This document shows, piece by piece, positions 1 to 8,941 of a stretch of DNA of 64,000 nucleotides. Position 1 is the first letter of the stretch. The number at the start of each line of letters is the position of its first letter. A program made the position numbers and the translations under genes. The notes beneath the pieces are model-generated. The model had not been told where the DNA came from, did not search any database, and worked only from the letters and a program-made list of their open reading frames with translations. The stretch spans positions 1-64,000 of the forward strand of contig DGTP01000002.1 of the NCBI GenBank assembly GCA_002394335.1, given 5' to 3'. This DNA is from Bacteroidales bacterium UBA4333. Its GTDB lineage: Bacteria > Bacteroidota > Bacteroidia > Bacteroidales > Paludibacteraceae.

Positions 1-69
1 TTCAACTTTTGGGGTTCATTACACGCGAGGTGCTGTTTTCTGTTATCTATACTCTATCATCGTAGCGGT

Positions 70-663
70 CTATATTCTATCAGGCGCAGCCTGTCTTACA
101 GCGCAGCGGTCCATAAGCGCCTCATACAGCCGCTCTACCGGCAACCCCATCACATTGAAATAGGAGCCTTCCAGCGATGTACAGCCGGCATAGCCGATCC
201 ACTCCTGAATGCCATATGCACCGGCTTTGTCGAAAGGCTTGTAGCGCTCTATATAGTACTCTATCTCCGCCTCGTCCAGTTCTCTGAAACTTACATCCGT
301 GCGGCAGACAAACGAGTACACCTCGCCTTCCTGCTTCGTCAGGCACACTCCCGTATATACCTGGTGCGTCTTGCCGCTCAGCAGCCTCAGCATCGCTTTG
401 GCGTCCTCCGCATCGCGGGGTTTGCCAAGCATCCGGCCGTCACACCAGACAATCGTGTCGGCGGTGACGAGCAAGTCGTCCACATCAATCTTATGCGTGT
501 ACGCGCGCGCCTTCGCACGCGATATATACAAAGGTATATCGCCCTCCTTCAGCGTTTCCGGGAAACGCTCGTCGGCATCGATATCTACGATCTCAAAATC
601 AATATCCAGCCCCGCCAGCAATTCTCTGCGGCGGGGGGATTTACTGCCTAAAAGGATGCGCAT
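70..663 (-). CDS. maf: Maf family nucleotide pyrophosphatase
   Basis: Maf/YhdE-type nucleoside triphosphate pyrophosphatase, a cytoplasmic enzyme that hydrolyses non-canonical or modified NTPs. The 197-residue product has the family length. Seen: the N-terminal SKSPRRREL motif (residues 7-15), TADTIV with the conserved Asp69, the GKP segment, and the DKAGAYGIQ motif in the C-terminal half. The ATG at 663 lies inside the end of the upstream prenyltransferase gene (16-nt overlap), so the two are probably translated together. It is the last gene of the minus-strand series that starts near 7900. Its exact substrate (dTTP/UTP-type or m7GTP-type) cannot be read from the sequence. Confidence 0.93.
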   Translation of the reverse strand: MRILLGSKSPRRRELLAGLDIDFEIVDIDADERFPETLKEGDIPLYISRAKARAYTHKIDVDDLLVTADTIVWCDGRMLGKPRDAEDAKAMLRLLSGKTHQVYTGVCLTKQEGEVYSFVCRTDVSFRELDEAEIEYYIERYKPFDKAGAYGIQEWIGYAGCTSLEGSYFNVMGLPVERLYEALMDRCAVRQAAPDRI

Positions 664-1637
664 AAATAATGGTGAATAACGAAACTATACATCAGACCCA
701 GAAACATAGCGAACTTCATCAGCAGTTGCGCATTGCGGTAGTCGGAGGATATACGTCCTGCCCACATCAGCCATAACACGCACGCCAGCGGAATCAGCAT
801 CCCGAAGACCAGGAACCGCGTACTCAGACTGTTCCACTCATGCGGGAAGGGCAACACACCCCATTGAAGCCAGCAGAGCAGAGCCATCGTCAGAACCGTC
901 AGGACGGTCACGAAAATCTTCGTGCCCGACTCGCCCCATTTGATAGGCATCGTCCGGCATTCGAGTTCGCGGTCACCCATCTGGTCCTGCATGTCTTTGA
1001 GGATCTCGCGTATCCAGGTGTAGAGAAAAATCAGCGCACTGAACCCGCCAAGCCACGCATAGAGATACGTGATCGAGGGTGCCAGCCGGTCGGTGATCGT
1101 CACCAGGTCGCGGCTTTCCAGAAAACTGCCGAACATGCTCTCGTTGGCAAGCCCCACCAGAAACGGCGTGACAGCCGACACGAAAGCCACAATCAGGTTG
1201 CCGATCACAAACTGCCTCTTATATGCCGAGGAATAGAACCACAACAACCCCGGCACCAGGACGAAAATCACGCCCAATGTCCAGCTGTGTACCAGCACCG
1301 CTGTCAATATACCGAGGACCATGCCCGTAGCACTCAGACCGATACTAAGCCGCATTGCGGCAGGCTTGCTCACCGTCTCGGAGACGATCACGCGGTCGGG
1401 ACGGTTAATGCGGTCAATCTTGATATCAAAATAGTCATTGATCACATATCCGCCGGCTGCTATCAGCACCGTAGCTGCTATCAGCAGCCACAATACCGGT
1501 TCGGGCAACACTTCCGGCAGACCGAACGTGTAGAAAACGGATACTGCCACCCATTTCTCCATCACCCAGATCAGCACTGCCAGAAAGAGCAGGTTGCCCC
1601 ACCGTACCAGGTTCATTATATCTCTGAATCGTTCCAT
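648..1637 (-). CDS. UbiA family prenyltransferase
   Basis: Integral-membrane UbiA-superfamily prenyltransferase of 329 residues. Seen: about eight hydrophobic segments and the first Asp-rich Mg-diphosphate motif, N67-D68-Y-F-D71-x3-D75, followed by RINRPDR; a second Asp-rich stretch (KDMQDQMGD) lies near residue 210. Family members of this length in Bacteroidetes are usually called geranylgeranylglycerol-phosphate geranylgeranyltransferase-like. I infer a lipid or quinone prenyl transfer but cannot choose the acceptor. The chosen ATG at 1637 (MERFRDI) is 2 bp after the amylase stop; an earlier in-frame ATG at 1670 would overlap the amylase gene and is less likely. The 3' end overlaps maf by 16 nt. 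Confidence 0.85.
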   Translation of the reverse strand: MERFRDIMNLVRWGNLLFLAVLIWVMEKWVAVSVFYTFGLPEVLPEPVLWLLIAATVLIAAGGYVINDYFDIKIDRINRPDRVIVSETVSKPAAMRLSIGLSATGMVLGILTAVLVHSWTLGVIFVLVPGLLWFYSSAYKRQFVIGNLIVAFVSAVTPFLVGLANESMFGSFLESRDLVTITDRLAPSITYLYAWLGGFSALIFLYTWIREILKDMQDQMGDRELECRTMPIKWGESGTKIFVTVLTVLTMALLCWLQWGVLPFPHEWNSLSTRFLVFGMLIPLACVLWLMWAGRISSDYRNAQLLMKFAMFLGLMYSFVIHHYLCASF

Positions 1638-1639
1638 AC

Positions 1640-3277
1640 TCAGCGGATCTTCAGTATTGCGGCTTTCCATGCGCCCAGACTAAGACGAACCGGGTCATGG
1701 TCGTTAAACGGCATGGTATATTCGCTGCCGCTCATCAGATCGGTCATCTGTGCCTCCTTGACCTCCTCCATCTCCAGATAGACGAAGGCGTCAGCCGGGA
1801 TCTGCACGTCTATATCCACCGTCCGGTCGTCAAAATTGACCACTATCAGCAGTGTCTCCTCCTCCGCCTTGCGCAGGAAAGCGTACTGGCGGTGACGGTT
1901 GAAGTTCTCGCGCTGGGCATACACCAAGTCATACATCTTACCCTCGGTAACAGCCTTGCTGTCCCGCGCGATAGTCAGCAGACGGCGGTAGAACTCGCGC
2001 AGCTGTTTCTGTTCCTCGTCCATGCCCGCGCCGTCGAACTTGCCGTTGTTAGCCCATGCCTGGAGGGATTTGACACCCCAGTAATCGAAGATCGTTGTTC
2101 TGCCGTCGATACCTGAGAAACCTTCGAAATCCATGCCTTTCTCGCCTAACTCCTGACCCATATAGAGCAACACGGGAGACGAAGTCAGCGTAGCGGCAAC
2201 CACCATCGCCGGTTCGGCACACAAGCCGCTGCCGCAGAAGAATCCCGAAGCCACACGCTGTTCGTCGTGGTTCTCCAGGAAATAGAGCATGTTACGCAAC
2301 AGGTCGCCACGCTCCATCCAGCGGTTGGAGATGCCTTCTGCCGACCAGCCTTTGCTGATCACACCACGCAGATAGTCGTACATGCCCACCTTGTCATACA
2401 GATAGTCAAATCCGGCGTGGATATACGACCAGTACTTGTTGGGGTCATAGCACTCGCCGATGAAGAGCAAACCGGGGTACAGCTTCTTCACCTGCGGAAT
2501 CATCCACTCGAAGAACTCCACCGGAACCATCTCCGCCATATCCACACGCAGGCCGTCTATGCCCTTGGAAGCCCAGAAGAGCACGATATCGCGCATCTTG
2601 CTCCAAGTGTCAGGAATAGGATCGAACTGCTTCTCGCCCCCGCCCTGATAATAGACGCCGTAGTTGAGTTTGACCGTCTCGTACCAGTCGTTCTCCGACG
2701 GATGCGAACTGAAGCAGTCGTTACCCGTCACCTTGGCGGGAAACTCCTCGTAGCCCTGCAGGTCTTTGTCCATCGTGAACCGCTCACCGGGCAGATAATA
2801 GAAGTTGTTCAGCGGCGAGAATGCCCATTCGGGATGATCGTTCTCTCCCAGATCGGCTACACCTTCGGGCTTCATCACAGATCGGTACTCACGCGACACG
2901 TGGTTGGGTACAAAATCCAAAATCACTCCCAACCCTGCCTTGTGGGTGCGCTTCACCAACGCTTCAAACTCCTGCATCCGTTTCGCCTCATCTTTGGCGA
3001 TGTCGGGCTGAATGTCATAGTAGTCGGTGATCGCATAAGGGCTGCCCGCCTGACCTTTGGTGATAGCAGGGGTGTTACGCCCGGCGGTGGCGTGACGGAT
3101 AATACCCGTGTACCACACGTGCGTCGCACCCAGATCAGCTATCGCCTTCAGTGCCTTCGGGGTAATGCCTGCCATCGTGCCGCAACCGTTCTGCTCCTTG
3201 GTGCCGTGAGGCACGCGCGCAGTAACATAGTTGGTGAACAAACGAGGCAGAAGTTGATAAATTATCAGTTTATTCAT
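1640..3277 (-). CDS. GH13 alpha-amylase family glycoside hydrolase
   Basis: Alpha-amylase family (GH13) enzyme of 545 residues acting on alpha-1,4-glucans. Seen: the GH13 conserved regions in order, DFVPNH (121-126), GLRVDMAE with nucleophile Asp246, FIGECYD with acid/base Glu275, and ENHDEQR with Asp338. A beta-sandwich-like C-terminal region starts near residue 440. There is no signal peptide, so I infer a cytoplasmic enzyme acting on maltodextrins or stored glycogen. It lies between ackA and the prenyltransferase gene with short gaps, consistent with co-transcription; a glycogen synthase gene is present at 61148. Confidence 0.92.
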   Translation of the reverse strand: MNKLIIYQLLPRLFTNYVTARVPHGTKEQNGCGTMAGITPKALKAIADLGATHVWYTGIIRHATAGRNTPAITKGQAGSPYAITDYYDIQPDIAKDEAKRMQEFEALVKRTHKAGLGVILDFVPNHVSREYRSVMKPEGVADLGENDHPEWAFSPLNNFYYLPGERFTMDKDLQGYEEFPAKVTGNDCFSSHPSENDWYETVKLNYGVYYQGGGEKQFDPIPDTWSKMRDIVLFWASKGIDGLRVDMAEMVPVEFFEWMIPQVKKLYPGLLFIGECYDPNKYWSYIHAGFDYLYDKVGMYDYLRGVISKGWSAEGISNRWMERGDLLRNMLYFLENHDEQRVASGFFCGSGLCAEPAMVVAATLTSSPVLLYMGQELGEKGMDFEGFSGIDGRTTIFDYWGVKSLQAWANNGKFDGAGMDEEQKQLREFYRRLLTIARDSKAVTEGKMYDLVYAQRENFNRHRQYAFLRKAEEETLLIVVNFDDRTVDIDVQIPADAFVYLEMEEVKEAQMTDLMSGSEYTMPFNDHDPVRLSLGAWKAAILKIR

Positions 3278-3329
3278 TCCTAAGTCTTGTGTTTGTGTGT
3301 TTTTCTTGGTAAAATGTCAAAATGGCAAA

Positions 3330-4520
3330 TCAAACGAGTGCCATCGTGTCGGTAGCGATCATCAGCTCCTCGTCGGTCGGGATCAGGCAAACGGTCACCT
3401 TGCTTCCCTTCTTGGAGATCACACGCTCTTCGCCACGGACATTGTTGGCTTCTTCGTCCAACTCGATGCCGAGGAACGACAAGCCCTTCATGATCTCGGC
3501 ACGGATATACGGGTCGTTCTCGCCGATGCCGGCGGTGAAGACGAGGATGTCAATACCGTTCATGGCAGCTGCGTAAGCACCGATATATTTCTTCACGCGG
3601 TAGATGAACATCTTGCGCGCCAGGTCGGCACGTTGGTTGCCTTCCTTGATAGCCGCCTCGATGTCGCGGCAGTCACTCGACACACCGGATACACCGAGCA
3701 GACCGGATTTCTTATTGACGAGGTTGTTGAACGCCGCGGTATCCAGGTGCTCCTTGTCCATAATGAACGTAGCGGCACCGAGGTCGAGGTCACCGGCACG
3801 GGTACCCATCACCAGACCCTCTACAGGCGTCAGACCCATCGAGGTGTCCACGCTCTTGCCGTCCATCACAGCCGTGCAGCTGCCGCCGCCGCCGATGTGA
3901 GCGGTAACGATCTTCTTGCCCTTCGGATCTACGCCGAGGAACTCGCATACACGCGCACTGACATAACGGTGGCTCGTGCCGTGGAAACCGTAGCGGCGGA
4001 TAGCATATTTCTCGTACAGCTCGTACGGCAGCGCGTACATGTAGGCGTAATCCGGCATCGTCTGGTGGAAAGCGGTGTCGAAGACTGCCACCTGCGGTAC
4101 GCCCGGCAGGATCTTCTCGATCGCGTCAATACCTTTCAGGTTGGCGGGGTTGTGCAGCGGAGCAAGGTCGATGCACTCCACGATCTGTGCCTTCACCTCC
4201 GGGGTGATCAGCACCGACTTGTTGAATTTCTCGCCGCCGTGCACTACGCGGTGACCTACGGCGTTGATCTCTTTGAGGTCTTTGATACAACCGATCTGCG
4301 GATCCACCAACTTCTCCAGAATCAACTCGATACCTACGGTGTGTTCCGGCATCGGTTTCTCGAATTTCACTTTCTCGCCATTCGGCAACTTGACCAACAG
4401 GAACGAATCGGGCAGACCGATCTTCTCGATTCCGCCTTGTGCCATCACTTCCTTGCTCTCCATCTCAAAGAGCTTGTATTTGATACTACTGCTTCCGCAG
4501 TTCAATACTAATATCTTCAT
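3330..4520 (-). CDS. ackA: Acetate kinase
   Basis: Acetate kinase: acetyl-phosphate + ADP gives acetate + ATP, the substrate-level phosphorylation step of acetate formation. The 396-residue product has the typical length. Seen: N-terminal VLNCGSSSIKYK, GHRVVHGGE, FDTAFHQTMP, RRYGFHGTSHRY and HIGGGGS, all hallmarks of the ASKHA acetate kinases. It lies downstream of pta (4665-5663) on the same strand, the classic pairing. The stop codon sits directly beside a short AAATG-word repeat (3309-3332). Confidence 0.97.
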   Translation of the reverse strand: MKILVLNCGSSSIKYKLFEMESKEVMAQGGIEKIGLPDSFLLVKLPNGEKVKFEKPMPEHTVGIELILEKLVDPQIGCIKDLKEINAVGHRVVHGGEKFNKSVLITPEVKAQIVECIDLAPLHNPANLKGIDAIEKILPGVPQVAVFDTAFHQTMPDYAYMYALPYELYEKYAIRRYGFHGTSHRYVSARVCEFLGVDPKGKKIVTAHIGGGGSCTAVMDGKSVDTSMGLTPVEGLVMGTRAGDLDLGAATFIMDKEHLDTAAFNNLVNKKSGLLGVSGVSSDCRDIEAAIKEGNQRADLARKMFIYRVKKYIGAYAAAMNGIDILVFTAGIGENDPYIRAEIMKGLSFLGIELDEEANNVRGEERVISKKGSKVTVCLIPTDEELMIATDTMALV

Positions 4521-4529
4521 AAAATTAAT

Positions 4530-4664
4530 GAATTAATTTTTTGGAGCTTCGGCTTCATCGAGTTGCGTAAGCAAGCTTACACTCGACTCGCACGAACCTT
4601 CGTAAATGTCTAAATGCTTAAATGTTTCAATAAATGACCAAATGGCAAATGACCAAATGGTAAA
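4530..4664. repeat. pta-ackA spacer with hairpins and AAATG words
   Basis: Spacer between pta and ackA made of two repeat types. At 4538-4595 there are short palindromes, AGC-ttcg-GCT and GTAAGC-aa-GCTTAC. From about 4603 to 4667 there is a run of degenerate 7-8 bp words built on AAATG (for example CAAATGG and TAAATG) that ends at the pta stop codon. The same words recur at other gene boundaries in this window (21890, 48578, 56038, 63880). Confidence 0.75.
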
Positions 4665-5663
4665 TTATTTGATTGCCTGATTAGCCGTAATAACTACCAT
4701 CTGCACGATGTCCTGTACTTTGCATCCGCGGCTCAGGTCGTTCACCGGAGCGGCTATACCCTGCAAGATCGGTCCTACGGCGTCTGCACCGCTGAAACGC
4801 TCCACGAGCTTGTAACCGATGTTACCTGCCTGCAGATCCGGGAAGACGAGCACGTTGGCTTTGCCGGCTACGGCGCTGCCCGGAGCTTTGGTCTTGGCTA
4901 CGCTCTCGATCAGCGCGGCGTCGGCTTGCAACTCGCCGTCCAGAGCCAGTTCAGGAGCCATCTCTTTGGCGAGCTTCGTTGCCTCGGCTACTTTGTCCAC
5001 CAACTCGTGTTTTGCACTGCCTTTGGTTGAGAACGAAAGCATAGCTACTCTCGGCTCGATGCCTGCGATAGCGCGTGCGGTCTCGGCGGTAGAGACAGCG
5101 ATCTCTGCCAGCTGTTTGGCGTCCGGATTCGGGTTCACGGCGCAGTCGGCGAACAGCAGGAAACCGTTCTCGCCCAACTGCTTGGCAGGGGTGAACATCA
5201 GGAACGCACCGCTCACGATCGAGCAACCCGGTTTGGTCTTCAGGATCTGGAATGCCGGACGGATAGTGTCGGCGGTCGTACCGCGTGCACCGGCAAGTTC
5301 GCCGTCTGCATCGCCTGCCTTGATCATCAGACAGCCCAGATACAGCGGATCCTGTGCTTTCTTGGCAGCCTCTTCCTCGGTCATGCCTTTGGCTTTGCGG
5401 AGTTCGAAAAGCAGGTTGGCATACTCCGGCATCTTCGGATCGTGAATAGGATCTACGATCTTCGCCTCTTGGATATATTCATATCCCTTCTCGGCAGCCA
5501 TGCCCTTGATTTTCTCTGGGTCACCGATCAGAATAATGTGCGCAATCTTGTCTCTAAGCAAGATGTTGGCAGCCTCCAAAGTACGGGGTTCATCGCCTTC
5601 CGGCAACACAATGCGCTGCGGGTTTGCTTTCGCACGCGCAATCATTTGATTTAAAATGTCCAT
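4665..5663 (-). CDS. pta: Phosphate acetyltransferase
   Basis: Phosphotransacetylase: acetyl-CoA + phosphate gives acetyl-phosphate + CoA, feeding acetate kinase. The 332-residue protein is the short, single-domain form without the N-terminal DRTGG/P-loop regulatory region. Seen: N-terminal RIVLPEGDEPRTLEAA, the GxLAGARGTTADTIRPA segment, and the C-terminal KANVLVFPDLQAGNIGYK motif that marks the PTA domain. It precedes ackA in the same orientation. No separate promoter is evident in the 24-bp gap to the upstream exchanger gene. Confidence 0.96.
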   Translation of the reverse strand: MDILNQMIARAKANPQRIVLPEGDEPRTLEAANILLRDKIAHIILIGDPEKIKGMAAEKGYEYIQEAKIVDPIHDPKMPEYANLLFELRKAKGMTEEEAAKKAQDPLYLGCLMIKAGDADGELAGARGTTADTIRPAFQILKTKPGCSIVSGAFLMFTPAKQLGENGFLLFADCAVNPNPDAKQLAEIAVSTAETARAIAGIEPRVAMLSFSTKGSAKHELVDKVAEATKLAKEMAPELALDGELQADAALIESVAKTKAPGSAVAGKANVLVFPDLQAGNIGYKLVERFSGADAVGPILQGIAAPVNDLSRGCKVQDIVQMVVITANQAIK

Positions 5664-5687
5664 GATAATTTAGAATTTATTTTGTTT

Positions 5688-6686
5688 TTATACATTCATC
5701 AACCTGTATGTCAGATAAGCCGTATAGATCAGCAGCAACAGGGCTCCTGCCCAACGCTGTATCTTACGCTCTTTGTTGGTCTTCACCGACAGCCACACCA
5801 CAATACTGCCTACCGCAGCCACCCAGGCGTCCAGTTCGATGCCTTCGTACGCCGGCAGCGGACGAACGACCGCACTGGTGCCAAGCACGAAGAACACATT
5901 GAAAATATTACTGCCGATAACATTTCCCAAGGCAATGTCGCTGTTCTTCTTGGTAGCCGCAATCACGGAGGTTGCCAACTCCGGCAGCGAGGTGCCCAAG
6001 GCTACGATCGTCAGACCGATGATCGCTTCACTCACGCCCAGACGCGTAGCTATATCCACGGCGCTCTTCACAATCAGTTCTCCGCCGACCACCAGTCCCA
6101 CCAGTCCGCCGAGGATCAGCGCAATAGCGCGCCTGACGGGCATCTCCTTCGTACTTGGTACTTCGTCACTTGGTCCTTCACTCGGGTGGTCTTTCGCGTG
6201 GCGGAAAGTATTATAGAGAAAATAACAGAACAGCAACAGCAGTCCCATGCCGGCTATCCGTCCCACACCTTTTCCCGTCTCGCCCCACGGCGACTGGATC
6301 GTCACTGCCGCAAACACCAGTACACCGGCGATGATCGACATCGGGATGTCAAAATCGCGGCTGCGTTTCTGCGATGCTATCGGATAGACCAGAGCCGTCA
6401 GACCCAAGATTACCAAAGTGTTGATGATGTTCGATCCCAAGATATTGGTGATTGCCAGATCGGTGGATCCTTCCGCCACACTGACCATGTTCACCACAAA
6501 CTCCGGCATACTCGTGCCGAAGGCTACTACCGTCAGTCCGATCACCAGATCGCTGATCCCGAACCGTTTGGCGACAGCCGAAGCACCGTCCACCAGCCAG
6601 TCAGCACCTTTCACCAGCGCCACAAAACCGGCAACGATCAGCACTGCGCCGACCCACCAGCCGATATTTAATAATGATTCTATCAT
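5688..6686 (-). CDS. Calcium/sodium antiporter, CaCA family
   Basis: Inner-membrane K+-independent Ca2+/Na+ exchanger-type antiporter (YrbG-like), 332 residues. Seen: about ten hydrophobic helices and the two internally duplicated alpha-repeats, VVAFGTSMPEFVVN in the first half and IVALGTSLPELATS in the second, each followed by a GSNI(I/F)N motif. The cytoplasmic loop between the halves (SEGPSDEVPSTKE, about residues 173-185) is encoded by a tandem ACTTGGT/ACTTCGTC word repeat at 6141-6178, so a repeat appears to have been tolerated at a domain junction. The transported ion is inferred from the family. Confidence 0.92.
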   Translation of the reverse strand: MIESLLNIGWWVGAVLIVAGFVALVKGADWLVDGASAVAKRFGISDLVIGLTVVAFGTSMPEFVVNMVSVAEGSTDLAITNILGSNIINTLVILGLTALVYPIASQKRSRDFDIPMSIIAGVLVFAAVTIQSPWGETGKGVGRIAGMGLLLLFCYFLYNTFRHAKDHPSEGPSDEVPSTKEMPVRRAIALILGGLVGLVVGGELIVKSAVDIATRLGVSEAIIGLTIVALGTSLPELATSVIAATKKNSDIALGNVIGSNIFNVFFVLGTSAVVRPLPAYEGIELDAWVAAVGSIVVWLSVKTNKERKIQRWAGALLLLIYTAYLTYRLMNV

Positions 6687-6756
6687 TCTGTTAAAATGTC
6701 GCTGCGCGACGTTAAATAGTTAAAATGGTTCCGCATTGCGGAACGTTAAACTGTTA
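6687..6756. repeat. GTTAAA words with two short-loop hairpins
   Basis: Gap between ychF and the exchanger gene. It consists of repeated GTTAAA/TTAAAATG words separating two palindromes with 3-nt loops, GTCGC-tgc-GCGAC (6698-6710) and GTTCCGC-att-GCGGAAC (6728-6744). The run ends at the ychF stop codon. The same pattern of a constant linker word plus a variable-stem hairpin is seen at 17463-18205. Confidence 0.7.
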
Positions 6757-7860
6757 CACATTAAACAAGAAGTGCATAATATCGCCGTCCTGCACAAGGT
6801 ACTCTTTGCCTTCGATACCCAGTTTGCCTGCGGCACGGCACTGCGCCTCGCCGCCGAGTGCCACGAAATCCTCGTATTTGATCACCTCGGCGCGGATGAA
6901 ACCGCGCTCAAAATCCGTGTGTATAACACCGGCGCACTGCGGTGCTTTCATGCCCTCGCGGAAGGTCCACGCGCGCACCTCGTCCGAACCGGCGGTGAGG
7001 AACGTACGGAGGCGTAGCAGGGCGTAAGCCGACTTGATCAACCTGTTCACGCCGCTCTCATGCAATCCTATCTCTTCGAGAAACATCTGCCGCTCCTCGT
7101 AACTCTCCAGTTCGGCTATCTCGCTCTCGATCTTCGCTGCCAGCACCAGTACCTGCGCGTCCTCGTCTTTGACGGCTTCACGCACACGCTCCACATAGGC
7201 GTTGCCGTTCACCGCCGAACCCTCGTCCACGTTGCACACGTACATGACGGGTTTGTTGGTCAGCAGGAACAGGTCTTTGGCAGCCGCTTCCTGCTCTTTG
7301 TTCTCCAGCTCCACGGTGCGGGCGTTCTTGCCCTGCGAGAGTGCTTCGCGGTATTTGACCAGCACCTCCAACTGCAGTTTCGCCTGCTTGTCACCGCCGG
7401 CTCTGGCGGCTTTCTCGCATTTCTGGATACGGCTCTCGACAGTCTCGAGGTCTTTCAGCTGCAACTCGGCATCGATGATCTCTTTGTCGCGCACCGGATC
7501 TACGCTGCCGTCCACGTGCACCACATTCTCGTCGTCGAAACAACGAAGGACATGGATGATAGCATCCGTCTCGCGGATATTAGCCAGAAACTTGTTTCCG
7601 AGTCCTTCGCCCTTGCTCGCACCTTTCACAAGTCCGGCAATATCGACGATCTCCACGGTCGTGGGGATGACGCCGCGTTCAGGTTTGCATATCTCACCCA
7701 GTTTGATCAACCGCTCATCCGGAACAGTGATCATTCCCACATTAGGTTCTATGGTACAGAACGGAAAATTGGCGCTCTGCGCCTTGGCATTACTCAGACA
7801 GTTAAAGAGGGTACTTTTGCCCACATTCGGCAGACCCACTATTCCACATTGTAAAGACAT
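6754..7860 (-). CDS. ychF: Redox-regulated ATPase YchF
   Basis: Obg-family translation-associated P-loop protein YchF (OLA1 type), 368 residues. Seen: G1 motif GLPNVGKST (8-16), the G2/switch region, G3 VDIAGLVKGASKGEGLG, the NKP segment in place of a canonical NKxD (typical of ATP-preferring YchF), a coiled-coil insertion in the middle, and the C-terminal TGS domain ending in YLVQDGDIMHFLFNV. It is the first gene of the minus-strand series, with a good promoter at 7899-7930 giving a leader of about 30 nt. Confidence 0.97.
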   Translation of the reverse strand: MSLQCGIVGLPNVGKSTLFNCLSNAKAQSANFPFCTIEPNVGMITVPDERLIKLGEICKPERGVIPTTVEIVDIAGLVKGASKGEGLGNKFLANIRETDAIIHVLRCFDDENVVHVDGSVDPVRDKEIIDAELQLKDLETVESRIQKCEKAARAGGDKQAKLQLEVLVKYREALSQGKNARTVELENKEQEAAAKDLFLLTNKPVMYVCNVDEGSAVNGNAYVERVREAVKDEDAQVLVLAAKIESEIAELESYEERQMFLEEIGLHESGVNRLIKSAYALLRLRTFLTAGSDEVRAWTFREGMKAPQCAGVIHTDFERGFIRAEVIKYEDFVALGGEAQCRAAGKLGIEGKEYLVQDGDIMHFLFNV

Positions 7861-7898
7861 AGTTTTATTGACGATTTTACGATTTCCAATTTACGCTA

Positions 7899-7930
7899 CA
7901 AAGGTACAACATTTTTTGCACATATGCAAA
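7899..7930 (-). promoter_or_regulatory. Promoter of ychF series
   Basis: Read on the minus strand: -33 TTTG (7930-7927), a 20-bp spacer beginning CATATGTGCAAA, and -7 TACCTTTG (7906-7899). TTTGCA-tatg-TGCAAA forms a 6-bp inverted repeat over the -33 box. It is divergent from the promoter at 7966. Confidence 0.85.
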
Positions 7931-7965
7931 TAAAGCAAGCTATTTCCCGCAAATTTTCATTTTAA

Positions 7966-7997
7966 CTTGTGTATTTCATTATTTTTTAGTACCTTTG
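7966..7997 (+). promoter_or_regulatory. Promoter of the 8076 lipoprotein gene
   Basis: -33 CTTG (7966-7969), a 20-bp spacer starting TGTAT, and -7 TACCTTTG (7990-7997). The predicted start point lies about 70 nt before the ATG at 8076. Confidence 0.8.
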
Positions 7998-8075
7998 CAC
8001 CCGAAACCGAAAGGCAAACAATAGGACACATAGAACCTCTAAAATAAAACTATGTTACGCGTTAAAGAACTAATG

Positions 8076-8810
8076 AAAAAGATTTGTATATTTGTCTATA
8101 TACCTCTTCTAATTGCATGTAGTAGCAAACAAACCGGTTTTGATGTGCAAATAGACACCGATTCTATATCGGCAAGTCAGCAAAAGCAATGGAACGAAGT
8201 TGCGAATATTGATCCTCTCACTTATCCGCTTTCCGAGGCGTTCTTTGCGCAGTGGCAACAGCTCTCTGACAAATATGCCGCTTCACATCCCAGTCCCAAC
8301 ATTAGTCATGTTTATCAACGTGTTTTTATGCATTTCTGCGATAGTAATAGTAGTTATTCATATTATGTACTGCCCCCATGTGTATTAGTACGGAAGTACT
8401 CTTCTGAATTTGACACAAAATACTATTCCAGTCATACTTGGGCAAGCGAAGACTACTTTCAAGACGCTCCGGAATTTAGTTATATTCCACATTTACATAC
8501 TAACAAATCTGTATTGTATCTGTTTGAAGGTGTTGAGAAAGTTTTAGGTGAGTATCTTGGCGGAGTGAAAGATAAATCTGGGAAAGATATTAACCAAGAG
8601 CATGTAGATGATTTACATCAATACATAGATCTTCATTATGGACACTGGGGAGGATATTGGCATATAGAAACAATGCCTATTATCTCCCATATGTACTTTT
8701 TTAATAATGGCATCTATGTCAGTTTGCGTGATTCTTGGTGTACAGGGAAAGAGATATTTATGCCTTACCAATCCGACGCGTTCATAGAAATTGGCAGTTG
8801 GATGGAATAA
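8076..8810 (+). CDS. Putative lipoprotein, function unknown
   Basis: A 244-residue protein I do not recognise. The ATG at 8076 gives a lipoprotein signal peptide: MKK, a hydrophobic stretch, then the lipobox LIAC with the lipidated Cys at about residue 15, followed by SSK. The mature part is rich in Tyr, His and Trp and has no motif I can name. An in-frame ATG at 8052 would put eight residues before the signal and is less likely. The gene is visibly more AT-rich than its neighbours and has its own promoter, which suggests an accessory origin. Confidence 0.75.
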   Translation, partial: KKICIFVYIPLLIACSSKQTGFDVQIDTDSISASQQKQWNEVANIDPLTYPLSEAFFAQWQQLSDKYAASHPSPNISHVYQRVFMHFCDSNSSYSYYVLPPCVLVRKYSSEFDTKYYSSHTWASEDYFQDAPEFSYIPHLHTNKSVLYLFEGVEKVLGEYLGGVKDKSGKDINQEHVDDLHQYIDLHYGHWGGYWHIETMPIISHMYFFNNGIYVSLRDSWCTGKEIFMPYQSDAFIEIGSWME

Positions 8811-8941
8811 AGCGACTCATTAGAAGATATTGAAACCAAAGAAAAGAGTTGCATCTTTGCAGCGTTTTTAGGCGCAAAAATAAGAAAAGATTTTCCAAGC
8901 ACTCAGGAAAGGAAATAAATGACAAAAAACACAATACGAAA

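Noticed and set aside
1..69. Possible gene end or RNA gene at the left edge
   Set aside because: The sequence is too short and shows only repeat-like words.
840..3283. Long plus-strand open frames over the prenyltransferase and amylase genes
   Set aside because: The minus-strand products carry full family motifs; the plus-strand frames do not.
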